Source: Atrina japonica (lineage: Eukaryota; Mollusca; Bivalvia; Pterioida; Pinnidae). From it: a stretch of 64,000 nucleotides of DNA. Below, one piece after another: positions 59,801-62,259 of this stretch. Both the position numbers and the translations under genes were made by a program. Below the pieces are notes generated by a model. That model worked only from the letters and a program-made list of their open reading frames with translations. It was not told the origin of the DNA and did no database searches. Positions within the stretch are counted from its first letter, which is position 1, and each line of letters starts with the position of its first letter. Where the stretch lies: positions 496,001-560,000 of the forward strand of contig BROG01000076.1 in NCBI GenBank assembly GCA_030159075.1, written 5' to 3'.

Positions 59801-62259
59801 TACATAGAAGGGCTCATACTATACATTTATATCATTAGTAAACAAAAGGCCTGCCCACATACATGTACAAAACGTGGACTAGGACGTCATGGATGAGGTT
59901 AAAAAAATAAGCTACATAGCTGGGCTCATACTATATCATTAGTAAACCAAAGGCCTGCCTACATACATAACTCAGACTCTGAGGTCATGTTGTGGCCTGA
60001 TCCATAGGCTCAGGAGGGAACACTAACTTTAAAAATGATTGATTGTGACCCGGACAAGGATTCCAAAATGGAACGCCCTTTGTGAGGCAAACCCTAAGCC
60101 AGTACTTTTCCTTTATATGGAGACATGGCAAGGTTTAGATGAAGTGCAACAAATTTGGATCTGTGCTATGGACCTTTTGCCTATGATTTAAGACATTCTT
60201 AATGTGTCATGCCTTACTTAAGACTATACATTAGCCTTATGCCAAATACAATTGACTTTCATCTTTATGTTAAGTACTTGATAGAGGATATTTGTGTATT
60301 AACTTTGAGGTTGGCTCCAGATTTGAACCTGAAATCATTTTCCCCACTTTAATATTCTCATGGCTCAGTTTATTATCATTATTTTTTTAAAATTAGAACA
60401 ACATCAGATATGACATCATTTTTTTAAAATTTAGGTAACATTCAGGGCAAGTTCTGTCAGAAGCCATTGGCCAATTTTTCTTGAATTTGCTATAACGAAA
60501 TCATTGTAATATTCACAACAAAATATTCTGTAAATTTATCTATATTCCAAGACTATGGACAAAAATCCATCCAGTCCTATCACTGATATTAATATCACAA
60601 CTATATTTACTGGGTAATATATTTCTCTTCAGTATTGTTAACATTTTAACAAATTAGAGTGAACTGCATTATAAAATAGTGGACCATGATAGGAACATGA
60701 ATGACACATCCAAATATGATTCAAATGTATTCACACACCTCTTTTTATCTTAGCTTAGCATATGCTCTGTAGTGTTTGATGAAATGATGATAATGAATAT
60801 GATGAACAAGAACTCTTTGCACAAAAATATAAAAATGGTTAATAATTATGGTGGGCTAGCTGGGCCAAACTGCTCAATTGGACAAATAATCATGGATGAA
60901 TATGATAGGCTTGACGGGCCATGATGGTCACTTGGGCAAACAATAATTGATTGATATGGAGGGCTAGCTGGGTCATACTGCTGCTCACTTGGACAAATAT
61001 TATTAATCAAGAATAAATATGAATGGACATGAGTTAAGTATCTGAAACACCCTAGCCCTTCAACTATGACCTCATTTTGTAACGTATGCCCCTTTCCTAT
61101 GTAACAATTTTGACCCTTTACAGTAAAACCTGCTATAGCGGCCACCTCTATATAAGGATTGCTTGTCTATAAAGGCCAGTTTTGAAAAGTACCATGACTG
61201 CATTCTTCAAATAAATTAAACCTGTGTAAAAGGGTCACCTGTACATAAAGGCCAATATTTTCTGGTCCCTTGGGTGACCCCTATATGCAGGTTTTACTGT
61301 ATTTAGTTTATTGCATCCTGACTTTAATTTTCATGGTAAAAAAAACTGTTTACCTTCAACTTATTCTTAAAGAGAAGCTTAAATAAAATACTTTACTCTT
61401 AACAAGGCCCAATGGGCCTTAACACTCACCTGAGAAAAATTTTGAGTCAAGTTTGGTTAAAATTAGTCCACTGGTTTTTGAGAAGAAGTCAAAAATGTAT
61501 AAATTTGACAAAAAAAATTATACTTTCTGTCCAAAACATGACATATCCACTAAAACAGGAAATAACTCCCAAAAGGGGGTAACCTGAAAATGTGAAAAGT
61601 TTACGCAAGATGCACGACAAAAAGCGATAGCAATAGGTCACAATGAGCTTTCAGCTCAGGTGACCTAAAAATGTAGCACACCATTTTACTACAGTTCACT
61701 TAAGGGCCATTCATGAAAGACGAATTGATACTAGTTCTCTTGTACCAAGTCTAGTTGCTAAAAAAAAAGTTTATAAAAAAAAAATTCAAAAGTTGAAATC
61801 TTAAATGATGAACAAATTTTGATAGATTTACACATAATTGAAACATTGGCTAAAGTGGGCCAAAATGACATGTTGAACAAACAGAAAGGAGACATTTACA
61901 TTGAAATTTGAAATGAGTTTGAAATGTTAATGATCTGTTAGACATCACAAACACACACACTGGAAATGGTTAATATAATGGTGAATTCATGGTTTTTATT
62001 TTTCTGGAATTTTTTTTTTTTTTTTGCAGGTTAGAAGCTTTTTCTTTACCCTTGTATCATGTAATAAATGCCACTGAGGTTCTTGTATGTAAAGACGTTC
62101 TTTACCCATTTTGAGGTCTTTTAGATAGGCCTGTTAAAATACCATGGTGTTACTATCTATAGATATATATGATTAATATTTAAATCAAGTGTGGAAAGCT
62201 TAGTGACATATATGCTTATGGTTATAAATACATGTATACACCTGAACAGCATCCACCAT
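9691..62259 (-). CDS. CACNA2D1/2: Voltage-gated calcium channel subunit alpha-2/delta (CACNA2D1/2-like), 5'-partial, 24 exons
   Basis: Joined exons (minus, 5' to 3'): 62242-62259, 56399-56455, 54986-55063, 53726-53800, 45589-45630, 43789-43857, 42655-42726, 41143-41204, 39451-39527, 38581-38632, 36658-36749, 35347-35446, 27538-27594, 26265-26368, 24335-24424, 23062-23210, 22800-22867, 22125-22206, 20676-20737, 18644-18678, 17566-17686, 15924-16051, 12938-12965, 9691-9787. All phases agree and the sum is 1815 bp including TAG. The family is an extracellular auxiliary subunit that traffics Cav1/Cav2 channels and shapes their current. Visible hallmarks, in order: DAV..LGMMTTVTLPVYN, ILGVMGIDV, GPNGYTFAINTNGYVIFHPN, IRRDMID, ALDTNNYIFSAPY, CYLLDDGAFLIATN, NQIGRFFGYVDPGLM, EYDYQASC, PSINLLFEF then WW, and paired cysteines down to FCG. 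The IGRFFG and D-x-D-N-Y-x-F-x-A-P-Y forms favour the 1/2 branch over 3/4. The product ends CGTKDI with no hydrophobic GPI/membrane tail, which is odd. Confidence 0.93.
9850..10045. repeat. MITE family M1 copy
   Basis: 'acagtgaaaattgtcttgag' at the left against 'gattgaattctctgta' at the right, with internal 'agagaccacctgtcatgt' and 'gaataatcctttaaata'. It lies just upstream of the terminal coding exon. Confidence 0.65.
10046..11490. other. Intronic AT-rich sequence, no exon recognised
   Basis: Contains a start-like phrase of a common interspersed repeat near 10560 ('aagaggccaatcggccttg'), a small CA/TA microsatellite at 10830-10868, and no recognisable coding motif. Confidence 0.5.
11494..11513. 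repeat. (AG)n microsatellite
   Basis: About ten AG units. Confidence 0.85.
11535..12128. repeat. 49-bp minisatellite, about 11 units
   Basis: Unit includes 'cagtgataactaactaatc' and 'gattagaaccatctttgta'. The period is 49 bp, measured from 11642 to 11691. Units differ mostly at C/G/A before GATTAG and at tatata against tataca. The block around 11915-11985 is rearranged. Confidence 0.93.
12938..12965 (-). CDS. CACNA2D1/2: CACNA2D visible exon 23: 28-bp microexon
   Basis: Phase 1 to 2, encoding EGWQCLPEE plus part of T. Found because the family needs a Cys about six residues before an RY pair; with it the join reads WQCLPEETRYQLRW, like vertebrate NPCDMVKQPRYRKG. The acceptor (aaacttacag) has a weak pyrimidine tract and the donor is GTAACC. 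It sits about 3 kb from either neighbour. Confidence 0.65.
13742..14050 (+). repeat. tRNA-derived SINE, family S2
   Basis: The head has A-box-like 'tttagtggtagaaagctgg' and B-box-like 'aagttcaattcctggtac'. The body contains 'aagtgctcagcatgtcaagt' and 'aggtcctgtgacac'. Reverse-strand relatives lie at 37195-37505, 42485-42600 (part), 25780-25985 (part) and 60100-60370 (part). Confidence 0.7.
14083..14215. repeat. MITE family M2 ('gtctttatataga' element)
   Basis: Carries 'gaggttgatttgtacacaaa' and 'ctattggggacaacaaa'. Relatives at 18333-18500 and, in reverse, 40045-40235. The outer ends resemble 'acagtgaaacc' and 'gtttaacttta'. Confidence 0.65.
14278..14552 (-). repeat. tRNA-derived SINE, family S3
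   Basis: On the minus strand the head reads 'aggcgcagttggtagggcac' with a B-box-like 'gagttcaagccc'. The far end contains 'ttgtttaacaccccactc' as seen on plus. A second copy, also minus, is at 23782-23990. Confidence 0.75.
14640..15120. repeat. MITE M1 copy expanded into a 73-bp tandem array (about 5 units)
   Basis: Units begin 'ctgtattgtgaaaccacacc' and contain 'actcaactgaat' and 'cctatctttaaaacctgttt'. The period is 73 bp (14697 to 14770). The outer ends are the M1 inverted termini. Confidence 0.88.
15450..15540. repeat. Short foldback MITE
   Basis: 'ttaactcattcatcccctaa' at the left and 'caggtcttgatgagttcaa' at the right, with 'tggactggtctaagtcattg' inside. Confidence 0.75.
15924..16051 (-). 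CDS. CACNA2D1/2: CACNA2D visible exon 22
   Basis: Phase 2 to 1. Reads DYSTERINKTNLLLVVVSPY, then CPGCNQTAQEFNLIQEPKEA and LG. INKTNLLLVVV..YCPGC follows the vertebrate LMNTNLIFIMVES...CPC. NKT and NQT are potential glycosylation sites. Acceptor gcctttaacag, donor GTGAGT. Confidence 0.95.
16505..16700 (-). repeat. SINE family S1 copy
   Basis: Reverse complement of the S1 body: 'atggtggcagccattttta', 'ccaggaagagaccaatggcc' and 'ggctcgaacctacactgacc', with the tRNA-like head at the right end. Located in the intron between exons 21 and 22. Confidence 0.75.
17062..17538. repeat. MITE M1 containing a 33-bp minisatellite (about 11 units)
   Basis: Ends 'tacaatggaacctgtcttg' and 'agacaggttccattgta' are inverted. 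Between about 17180 and 17525 a 33-bp unit 'gacaggtggtcttctatgac' plus 'agtggtctcgcaa' repeats, open in several frames because 33 is a multiple of three. It starts 27 bp past the donor end of exon 21. Confidence 0.92.
17566..17686 (-). CDS. CACNA2D1/2: CACNA2D visible exon 21, cysteine-rich delta region
   Basis: Phase 1 to 2. Starts SNSDEIIERNCIKKLAQYYF and ends FHPCDSNCTR. C....TQY.F and CGNCSR of vertebrates are recognisable as C....AQYYF and CDSNCTR. The Cys pair belongs to the disulphide-linked delta part. Donor GTCAGA, acceptor gttttttttttcag. Confidence 0.95.
18333..18500. repeat. MITE family M2 copy
   Basis: 'acagtgaaacttctttataa' at the left and 'aagcaggttttactgta' at the right form inverted ends. 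The inside matches 14083-14215 ('ggttgatttgtacacaaatg'). Confidence 0.75.
18644..18678 (-). CDS. CACNA2D1/2: CACNA2D visible exon 20: 35-bp exon
   Basis: Phase 2 to 1. Reads WLYPVKAESDP after a split Trp, so the join gives SWWLYPVKAESDPF. It is shorter than the vertebrate counterpart by roughly a dozen residues. Acceptor ttttttttcag, donor GTAAGT. Confidence 0.88.
18680..20675. other. Intron between exons 19 and 20
   Basis: Holds an M3-type MITE at 19345-19545 and a fragment near 19700-19810 shared with 34110-34175 and 43195-43290. The repeat at 20480-20640 resembles one at 31570-31690. No exon recognised. Confidence 0.55.
19345..19545. repeat. MITE family M3 ('ggcattataaagggattt')
   Basis: Contains 'acagtgaaactttgctata', 'tttggcattataaaggga' and 'gataggttgagggaaacc'. 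A closely related copy is at 36480-36632. Confidence 0.7.
20676..20737 (-). CDS. CACNA2D1/2: CACNA2D visible exon 19, PSI..WW block
   Basis: Phase 0 to 2. Reads PSINLLFEFLSVSWWTSIWS then a split Trp. It matches [20 protein letters not shown]. Acceptor acctttcag, donor GTAAGT. Confidence 0.95.
21240..22055. repeat. Degenerate minisatellite of about 34 bp, roughly 23 units
   Basis: Recurring phrase 'attctgtcaatttcagttca' followed by 'gtagtattatagtc', with much divergence and unequal spacing. It fills most of the intron between exons 18 and 19 and is older than the other arrays, judging by divergence. Confidence 0.85.
22125..22206 (-). CDS. CACNA2D1/2: CACNA2D visible exon 18, YDYQASC block
   Basis: Phase 2 to 0. 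Reads SLEEYDYQASCIVDNDGSAS then AAPVAFRI. YDYQ.SC is conserved across CACNA2D1/2. Acceptor ctgtgttgcag, donor GTAAGT. Confidence 0.97.
22800..22867 (-). CDS. CACNA2D1/2: CACNA2D visible exon 17, IGRFFG block
   Basis: Phase 0 to 2. Reads IGRFFGYVDPGLMAMLRNST then YR. NQ (exon 16) plus IGRFFGYVDPGLM is almost identical to vertebrate NQIGRFFGEIDPSLM. Acceptor atttttcag, donor GTAAAA. NST is a potential glycosylation site. Confidence 0.97.
23062..23210 (-). CDS. CACNA2D1/2: CACNA2D visible exon 16, LLDDGAFL block
   Basis: The longest exon (149 bp), phase 1 to 0. It begins VGGALMSHNYFVSIMENASS, then two Cys separated by KNTAGAH, then YLLDDGAFLIATNQEREQNQ. This is the C..C.ILDDGGFL...N block of the family. 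NAS is a potential glycosylation site. Acceptor atttctaacag, donor GTAAAT. Confidence 0.97.
23690..24075. repeat. MITE M1 interrupted by SINE S3
   Basis: M1 sequence runs to 'ctgaaaaccacccagtgg' near 23780 and resumes at 'cttgagagacctgttttgag' near 24003, ending 'taggttccactgta'. The S3 SINE lies between them, so the SINE inserted after the MITE. Confidence 0.8.
23782..23990 (-). repeat. SINE family S3 copy nested in MITE M1
   Basis: Starts 'ttgtttaacgtcccactca', includes 'gccggtgaagggttcattaa' and a B-box-like 'gctcgaacctgaacc', and ends near 'gagcactctattgtag'. Confidence 0.75.
24335..24424 (-). CDS. CACNA2D1/2: CACNA2D visible exon 15
   Basis: Phase 1 to 1. Reads DKRKENETIPPIMVAKTVTL then NIDGLKFKPA. 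IMVAKTV..N..G...KPA follows the vertebrate IMVSKAVEIYIQGKLLKPA. NET is a potential glycosylation site. Acceptor aatttcag, donor GTACCC. Confidence 0.94.
24425..25780. other. Intronic sequence between exons 14 and 15
   Basis: Begins and ends with inverted phrases 'ccgtaaaaacccatgtaat' (about 24502) and 'attacatgggtttttacgg' (about 25738), enclosing about 1.25 kb. This looks like one element with terminal inverted repeats. The open frame at 25197-25439 lies inside it and has no recognised motif. Confidence 0.6.
24501..25757. mobile_element. Candidate DNA element with terminal inverted repeats, about 1.26 kb
   Basis: Left end 'accgtaaaaacccatgtaat' then 'ctgtgcaccctg'; right end 'gtgcacacattacatggg' then 'tttttacggta'. 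The two ends are reverse complements over about 20 bp. No transposase is recognisable inside, so it would be non-autonomous. Confidence 0.7.
25968..26003 (-). CDS. CACNA2D1/2: Possible 36-bp cassette exon of CACNA2D
   Basis: An ACAAGGCAG acceptor and a strong GTAAGT donor bound 36 bp in phase 1 to 1, so it could sit between exons 14 and 15 and insert AKLYESGQEKFT. The main product reads well without it and has the family's usual length here. The donor side resembles SINE sequence, so this may be a chance pair or an exonised repeat. Confidence 0.25.
26265..26368 (-). CDS. CACNA2D1/2: CACNA2D visible exon 14
   Basis: Phase 2 to 1. Reads AARLLMEYRDTWNASYFRRA, then LDTNNYIFSAPYIL. SYFRRALDTNNYIFSAPY equals vertebrate SFYKRSLDNDNYVFTAPY. 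NAS is a potential glycosylation site. Acceptor tctcattacag, donor GTAAAT. The end of a Tc1-like relic lies 48 bp upstream of the acceptor. Confidence 0.96.
26395..26416. repeat. (TA)n tract at the insertion point of the Tc1-like relic
   Basis: About eleven TA units. A TA dinucleotide target is expected for Tc1/mariner insertion. Confidence 0.85.
26417..27176 (+). mobile_element. Tc1/mariner-like transposon relic
   Basis: Ends CACCAGCGAAAAAAAGAAAC and, inverted, GTTTCTTTTTTCCGCTAG extend to about 25 bp of terminal inverted repeat, each flanked by TA. The element is only 760 bp, about half of a complete one. It lies in the intron before exon 14 with its left end 48 bp from that exon's acceptor, so it may provide part of the splice-acceptor region. 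Confidence 0.85.
26712..26908 (+). pseudogene. Broken Tc1-type transposase, N-terminal helix-turn-helix part
   Basis: An ATG at 26712 opens MPRMIEND and is then lost by a frameshift near 26742. The next frame reads ILKAGVSQSNVARQFGVHIN and TVNALWRQYQQTGTVRD, a typical paired-like DNA-binding helix-turn-helix (AG.S...VAR.FGVH..TV...W..Y..TG). A stop at 26908 and the absence of the DDE catalytic part show it is dead. Confidence 0.85.
27186..27362. repeat. Foldback-like repeat
   Basis: 'cagtaaactccacttacaat' at the left and 'cgttataagtggcgttgact' at the right are inverted-like ends. The style is that of the M3/M5 elements. Adjacent to the Tc1 relic. Confidence 0.5.
27538..27594 (-). CDS. CACNA2D1/2: CACNA2D visible exon 13
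   Basis: Phase 2 to 2. Reads TIASFVGTYGGLTQVYPP then a split Ser codon. G-G-L-T-Q-V-Y-P matches the vertebrate DGGITRVYP. Donor GTAAGT, acceptor gttttcag. It follows a 7.7-kb intron. Confidence 0.94.
27638..27770. repeat. Tandem duplication, about 60 bp twice
   Basis: 'tactacgaaaagttttgtct' and 'taacaaaaatacctaac' occur twice, followed by 'gtcaccatcaaaatattt'. The copies are almost identical. It lies just upstream of exon 13. Confidence 0.85.
28625..28835 (-). repeat. SINE family S1 copy
   Basis: 'gtggtggcagccagttttca', 'accaaggaagaggccactgg' and 'gggcttgaacctgcactgac' in the reverse S1 order, with the tRNA-like head ('aaccacttggccatgg') at the right. Confidence 0.8.
29500..31470. repeat. 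Large interspersed element, about 2 kb, with internal tandem units
   Basis: Starts 'acaagaggcccgtgggactt' then 'agctgtcac', and ends 'gagtgacccaggtgaccta'. The same end pair, as 'aaggcccaatgggcctta' and 'ctcaggtgacctaaa', bounds a 270-bp element at 61400-61670. Inside, 30060-30770 has about five units with 'ggggtggggatctcaac' and 'aatgaccctggggac'. Confidence 0.7.
30060..30775. repeat. About 120-150-bp tandem units, inverted relatives of the 46.8-52.6 kb array
   Basis: Units contain 'gggtggggaatgaccctggg' and 'aagaaaatatat'. The reverse complements of these phrases ('gatccccacccctaaacc', 'ggggtcattccctgcccc') make up the core of the complex array in the intron between exons 4 and 5. A C-run is at 30368-30387. 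Confidence 0.8.
31480..33005. other. Intronic sequence, partly repetitive
   Basis: A repeat at 31570-31690 resembles 20480-20640. A 90-bp tandem duplication is annotated separately. The open frames at 32480-32743 (-) and 32752-32943 (+) show no recognised motif. Confidence 0.5.
32051..32232. repeat. 90-bp tandem duplication
   Basis: 'atttactgggcggtagaagt' starts at 32051 and 32141. The copies differ at one or two bases and by a small insertion near 32220. Confidence 0.93.
33015..33200. repeat. Foldback MITE with about 52-bp inverted arms
   Basis: 'ttgagtggcaaaatgatac' at the left and 'gtatcattttgccactcaa' at the right are perfect inverses. The outer parts (AGACTCCTTCAC and GTGAAAGCGTCT) are inverted with mismatches. 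Confidence 0.9.
33883..34468. mobile_element. MITE of about 586 bp with CTTAAAGGG inverted ends
   Basis: Left CTTAAAGGGGCTCTTTCACC; right AAAAGAGGCCCTTTAAG. The inside includes a stretch shared with 19700-19810 and 43195-43330 ('ctaccaaattaagaggacaa'). No transposase. Confidence 0.8.
34700..34810 (-). repeat. Partial SINE S1
   Basis: 'tgttttatgccacactcaac', 'atatggtggcagccagat' and 'ggagagaacccggttac', the tail half of S1 in reverse. Confidence 0.75.
35019..35248. repeat. Foldback MITE, long form
   Basis: 'ttaactcatcaacccctgaa' at the left and 'gcagggcttgatatgaggta' at the right, with inner pair 'ctgtcagaattcaggggtg' against 'cctgaattatgacag'. Confidence 0.8.
35347..35446 (-). CDS. CACNA2D1/2: CACNA2D visible exon 12
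   Basis: Phase 1 to 2. Begins DQEKILRLAWDLNLTTIMSV and ends FWHDMKNVFTFQG. It parallels the LI..VLLDAG......W segment of vertebrates. NLT is a potential glycosylation site. Acceptor cttttgtag, donor GTAAAT. Confidence 0.85.
35645..36480. repeat. Complex tandem array, about 75-110-bp units
   Basis: Repeated phrases are 'gatctacttgaggtagttag', 'cttaacatttctaccaagga' and 'gctagatacaacagtaaag'. At least six units with internal deletions. Lies between exons 11 and 12. Confidence 0.85.
36480..36632. repeat. MITE family M3 copy
   Basis: 'agtaaaacctcgttatact' at the left and 'ataaagaggttttactgta' at the right are inverted ends; inside 'atttggcattataaaggga'. Confidence 0.85.
36658..36749 (-). CDS. 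CACNA2D1/2: CACNA2D visible exon 11
   Basis: Phase 2 to 1. Reads DYYIGMKDAENMTGTAEDLL, then IPLENRQNYK. DYYIGMKDAENMT parallels the vertebrate D-Y-C-x-D-L-x-x-S-D-N-N-T but lacks the Cys after DY. NMT is a potential glycosylation site. Acceptor atatttctag, donor GTAGGC. Confidence 0.85.
37020..38580. repeat. 72-bp minisatellite carrying copies of the exon 10 end and splice donor
   Basis: On the minus strand each unit has a form of GATAGCTCCCTG followed by GTAAGT or GTAATT, as at the true exon 10 donor (38575-38600). About 14 copies between 37555 and 38570 have period 72 in the middle, with shorter units near the exon, and older degraded copies at 37020-37160. A SINE at 37195-37505 splits the array. 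The 24-residue repeat frame on minus (37498-38043) is a by-product. Confidence 0.93.
37195..37505 (-). repeat. SINE family S2 copy inside the 72-bp array
   Basis: The minus-strand head is 'agtagtttagtggtagagag' with B-box-like 'cctgggtttgatttcag'. The tail on plus starts 'tgtttgttgtttaacatcct'. Confidence 0.8.
38581..38632 (-). CDS. CACNA2D1/2: CACNA2D visible exon 10
   Basis: Phase 1 to 2. Reads DMITLIKDDTTAKLIAP, and the split codon gives W with exon 11. LIAP-W matches the vertebrate FIAPRDYC region. Donor GTAAGT. The last 19 to 27 bases and this donor are copied many times in the adjacent 72-bp array. Confidence 0.88.
39451..39527 (-). CDS. CACNA2D1/2: CACNA2D visible exon 9
   Basis: Phase 2 to 1. 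Reads SLGLTMPDYQRKHLVFPGSL then DAATAQ. SLGLTMP aligns with the vertebrate SLALVLP / SLGLVLP. Donor GTAACT, acceptor ttgttttcag. The frame is lost if either border is moved. Confidence 0.92.
39601..39850 (+). repeat. SINE family S1, best-preserved copy
   Basis: Head 'gggcctccttggccaagtgg' with A-box-like TGGCCAAGTGG and B-box-like 'aggtttgagttctgctgg'. The body is 'gaaagtttgccagtttactt' and the end 'tgttgagtgtggcgtacaac'. Typical tRNA-derived layout, 70 bp from exon 9. Confidence 0.88.
40045..40235 (-). repeat. MITE family M2 copy
   Basis: 'acagtaaaacctgctttagc' to 'tacaagtttcaccata', with internal 'ttgttgtccccaatagtac' in reverse to 14083-14215. Confidence 0.75.
41143..41204 (-). CDS. CACNA2D1/2: CACNA2D visible exon 8
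   Basis: Reads RHVDEEVREYFYIGIPGTSF, phase 0 to 2. It corresponds to the RYID..R.YTW.P..GT.YSL segment. Donor GTAAGT, acceptor cactttttttcag. Confidence 0.92.
41445..41845. repeat. Interspersed repeat R1 with a 40-bp triplication
   Basis: R1 body as at 4130-4412. The phrase 'ataggaatataagtattttc' occurs three times between 41670 and 41780. Confidence 0.75.
42485..42600 (-). repeat. Partial SINE S2
   Basis: 'actcttcagtctgagccag', 'ccagggatcaaacctgaaat' and a tRNA-like head at the right, in reverse. Adjacent to exon 7. Confidence 0.55.
42655..42726 (-). CDS. CACNA2D1/2: CACNA2D visible exon 7
   Basis: Twenty-four codons, phase 0 to 0, starting IRRDMIDDKRDSKQIRTYV. It parallels the vertebrate IRRSMIDG..KQIRTLV block. 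Donor GTACGT, acceptor caatatcag. Confidence 0.94.
42797..42847. repeat. (TA)n microsatellite
   Basis: About 25 TA units, 70 bp upstream (in transcript sense) of exon 7. Confidence 0.95.
43346..43418. repeat. (TA)n microsatellite
   Basis: About 36 TA units. The interval between this and the preceding TA tract (42848-43345) contains the 'ggactcccagggttac' repeat fragment. Confidence 0.95.
43789..43857 (-). CDS. CACNA2D1/2: CACNA2D visible exon 6
   Basis: Twenty-three codons, phase 0 to 0: TYLKDPPNMDLLDIEIDTPE then KEE. NMDLLDIEI corresponds to the vertebrate V-T-L-D-F-L-D-A-E-L segment. Donor GTTAGT, acceptor tttttatag. Confidence 0.92.
43985..44430. repeat. Three tandem units of about 140 bp with AGGTCA-type half-sites
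   Basis: Units contain 'gggtgcactgtgaccttgac', 'aaagatatgaccaagggtc' and 'caataacatattaaagttt'. The 9-mer TCAAGGTCA occurs at 44044-44052, 44190-44198 and 44336-44344, and its inverse at 44160-44168 and 44312-44320. Confidence 0.85.
45284..45375. repeat. Short foldback MITE
   Basis: 'attaactcaacccctgaaca' and 'ttttaggggttaacgagtta', with 'ggactcttctgtaaatcaat' inside, i.e. reversed relative to the other short copies. Confidence 0.8.
45589..45630 (-). CDS. CACNA2D1/2: CACNA2D visible exon 5: 42-bp acidic microexon, possibly alternative
   Basis: Encodes VLPETEEEYDSLNE, phase 0 to 0, so exons 4 and 6 also join in frame without it. The acceptor (ttattctcacag) is good and the donor (GAG then GTTTCA) is weak. 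Position and composition fit the variable linker after HPNL, a known site of alternative splicing in vertebrate alpha-2/delta genes. Confidence 0.6.
46308..46558. repeat. About 68-bp minisatellite, left part
   Basis: Unit: 'tatgtcaataccctatacat' then 'atataagtactccaatgcct' and 'atatttacttatttctta'. About 3.5 units. The same unit continues at 52770-53545 beyond the complex array. Confidence 0.92.
46559..52769. mobile_element. Nested tandem-repeat element array (pearl / Helitron-like type suspected)
   Basis: Repeated modules in fixed order: a 29-bp hairpin AAGTCTCCCAAAC-gaa-GTTTGGTAGACTT; 'cttgtttttacaccgtttc'; (TTA)n; 'cttgccagatcttgtccgaa'; several units of about 134 bp with 'ccccggggtcattccctgcc' and 'ccgttgagatccccacccct'; then an end module 'gattaaacagtattcacta' through 'gtttgggagactttttcgaa' to 'cctcgttattatta'. 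Hairpins are at 46560, 46625, 47574, 49354, 50231 and 50290; end modules near 47465, 48440, 50880, 51775 and 52675. Repeated insertion into (TTA)n plus duplication explains the layout. It matches the published description of tandem-repeat-bearing 'pearl'-like elements in bivalves, which is inference. Confidence 0.75.
52770..53545. repeat. About 68-bp minisatellite, right part (about 11 units)
   Basis: Same unit as 46308-46558, including 'ccctatacatatataagtac'. The last unit decays at 'gccaataccccatacatat'. The array ends 180 bp from exon 4. Confidence 0.93.
53726..53800 (-). CDS. CACNA2D1/2: CACNA2D visible exon 4, Cache-domain core
   Basis: Twenty-five codons, phase 0 to 0: LGPNGYTFAINTNGYVIFHP then NLKVH. 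This is the family's most recognisable block ([20 protein letters not shown] in vertebrates). Donor GTAAGT, acceptor cttcattgcag. The adjoining 8-kb intron holds the large complex array. Confidence 0.97.
53976..54187. repeat. Foldback MITE, long form
   Basis: 'ttaacccattatcccctata' at the left and 'ccacaggggtttatgagtta' at the right; inner pair 'aaagtccaccatccaaattc' and 'tgatgtcagaccatact'. Confidence 0.75.
54340..54428. repeat. Short foldback MITE
   Basis: 'tagactggtctaagtcattg' and 'acagaagagtccattgtttt', with the usual GGGGCTGATGAG right end. Confidence 0.75.
54986..55063 (-). CDS. CACNA2D1/2: CACNA2D visible exon 3
   Basis: Twenty-six codons, phase 0 to 0, from SNQTILGVMGIDV to FSPKWK. 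ILGVMGIDV equals the near-invariant ILGVMGVDV of the family. Donor GTAATA, acceptor tgatttcag-like. Confidence 0.95.
55420..55600. repeat. MITE family M4
   Basis: 'acagtcaaacttgcattaaa' and 'agaaacgtttgactgcat' as inverted ends; inside 'aaagggcacctgcctataaa'. Confidence 0.75.
56205..56385. repeat. MITE family M4 copy
   Basis: 'tacagtaaaacctgctatag' and 'aaatagattttacagta' as inverted ends; inside 'aagggtcacctgcacataag'. It ends about 15 bp from exon 2 and its donor. Confidence 0.85.
56399..56455 (-). CDS. CACNA2D1/2: CACNA2D visible exon 2
   Basis: Nineteen codons, phase 0 to 0: GLGMMTTVTLPVYNKSVGA. Donor GTAAGT, acceptor ccctgtgcag-like (ctgtgcag). It is the first strand of the Cache-like region after the VWA domain. 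NKS is a potential N-glycosylation site. Confidence 0.93.
56745..56801. repeat. (TA)n microsatellite
   Basis: About 28 TA units in the intron before exon 2. Confidence 0.95.
56802..58165. other. Intronic AT-rich sequence
   Basis: Includes a short TA/GATA tract at 57654-57700. No exon or named repeat recognised. Confidence 0.5.
58168..58696. repeat. 44-bp minisatellite, about 12 units
   Basis: Unit 'cacatgtaggaatatcttcc' then 'acctgatggccaaatgatta' and 'caat'. The period is 44 bp (58261 to 58305). Two unit types alternate (cctgatggcc and cttaatagtc). Confidence 0.93.
58730..59080. repeat. MITE M1 copy with three tandem units of about 90 bp
   Basis: 'gaattattcaactgggtgga' and 'tctcatggtgtggtctcaca' recur; ends 'gaacctgtctcaagg' and 'aggtatcactata' are M1-like. 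Confidence 0.75.
59795..59975. repeat. Tandem duplication of about 111 bp
   Basis: 'gctacatagaagggctcata' at about 59800 and 'gctacatagctgggctcata' at about 59911, each followed by 'aaaggcctgcc'. The copies are diverged. Confidence 0.75.
60100..60370 (-). repeat. SINE family S2, degraded copy
   Basis: 'gaagtgcaacaaatttggat' and 'ctgtgctatggac' match the S2 tail at 37255-37300. A B-box-like 'ccagatttgaacctgaaat' is near the right end. Confidence 0.65.
60845..61010. repeat. Three diverged tandem units of about 55-60 bp
   Basis: 'ggctagctgggccaaactgc', 'ggcttgacgggccatgatgg' and 'ggctagctgggtcatactgc', each followed by 'ttggacaaat' or similar. Confidence 0.7.
61118..61302. repeat. MITE family M4 copy
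   Basis: 'acagtaaaacctgctatagc' and 'tatgcaggttttactgta' as inverted ends; inside 'gtccatgactgcattcttc'-like sequence and 'agggtcacctgtacataa'. Confidence 0.88.
61400..61672. repeat. Interspersed element, about 270 bp (short relative of 29500-31470)
   Basis: 'caaggcccaatgggccttaa' and 'cactcacctgag' at the left, 'gctttcagctcaggtgacct' at the right. Confidence 0.7.
61673..62241. other. Intronic sequence beside the 18-bp microexon
   Basis: T-run at 62012-62029 and no recognised repeat family. No coding motif seen. Confidence 0.5.
62242..62259 (-). CDS. CACNA2D1/2: CACNA2D exon 1 of those visible: 18-bp microexon
   Basis: Encodes MVDAVQ, phase 0 to 0. The acceptor has a long pyrimidine run (ctttttttag) and the donor is GTGTAT. 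Joined to the next exon it reads VDAVQGLGMMTTVTLPVYN, which matches the vertebrate DAL-x-LGL-V-x-TGTLPVFN block. That match is the reason for calling so short an exon. The next upstream exon was not found and is probably beyond 64000. Confidence 0.65.
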
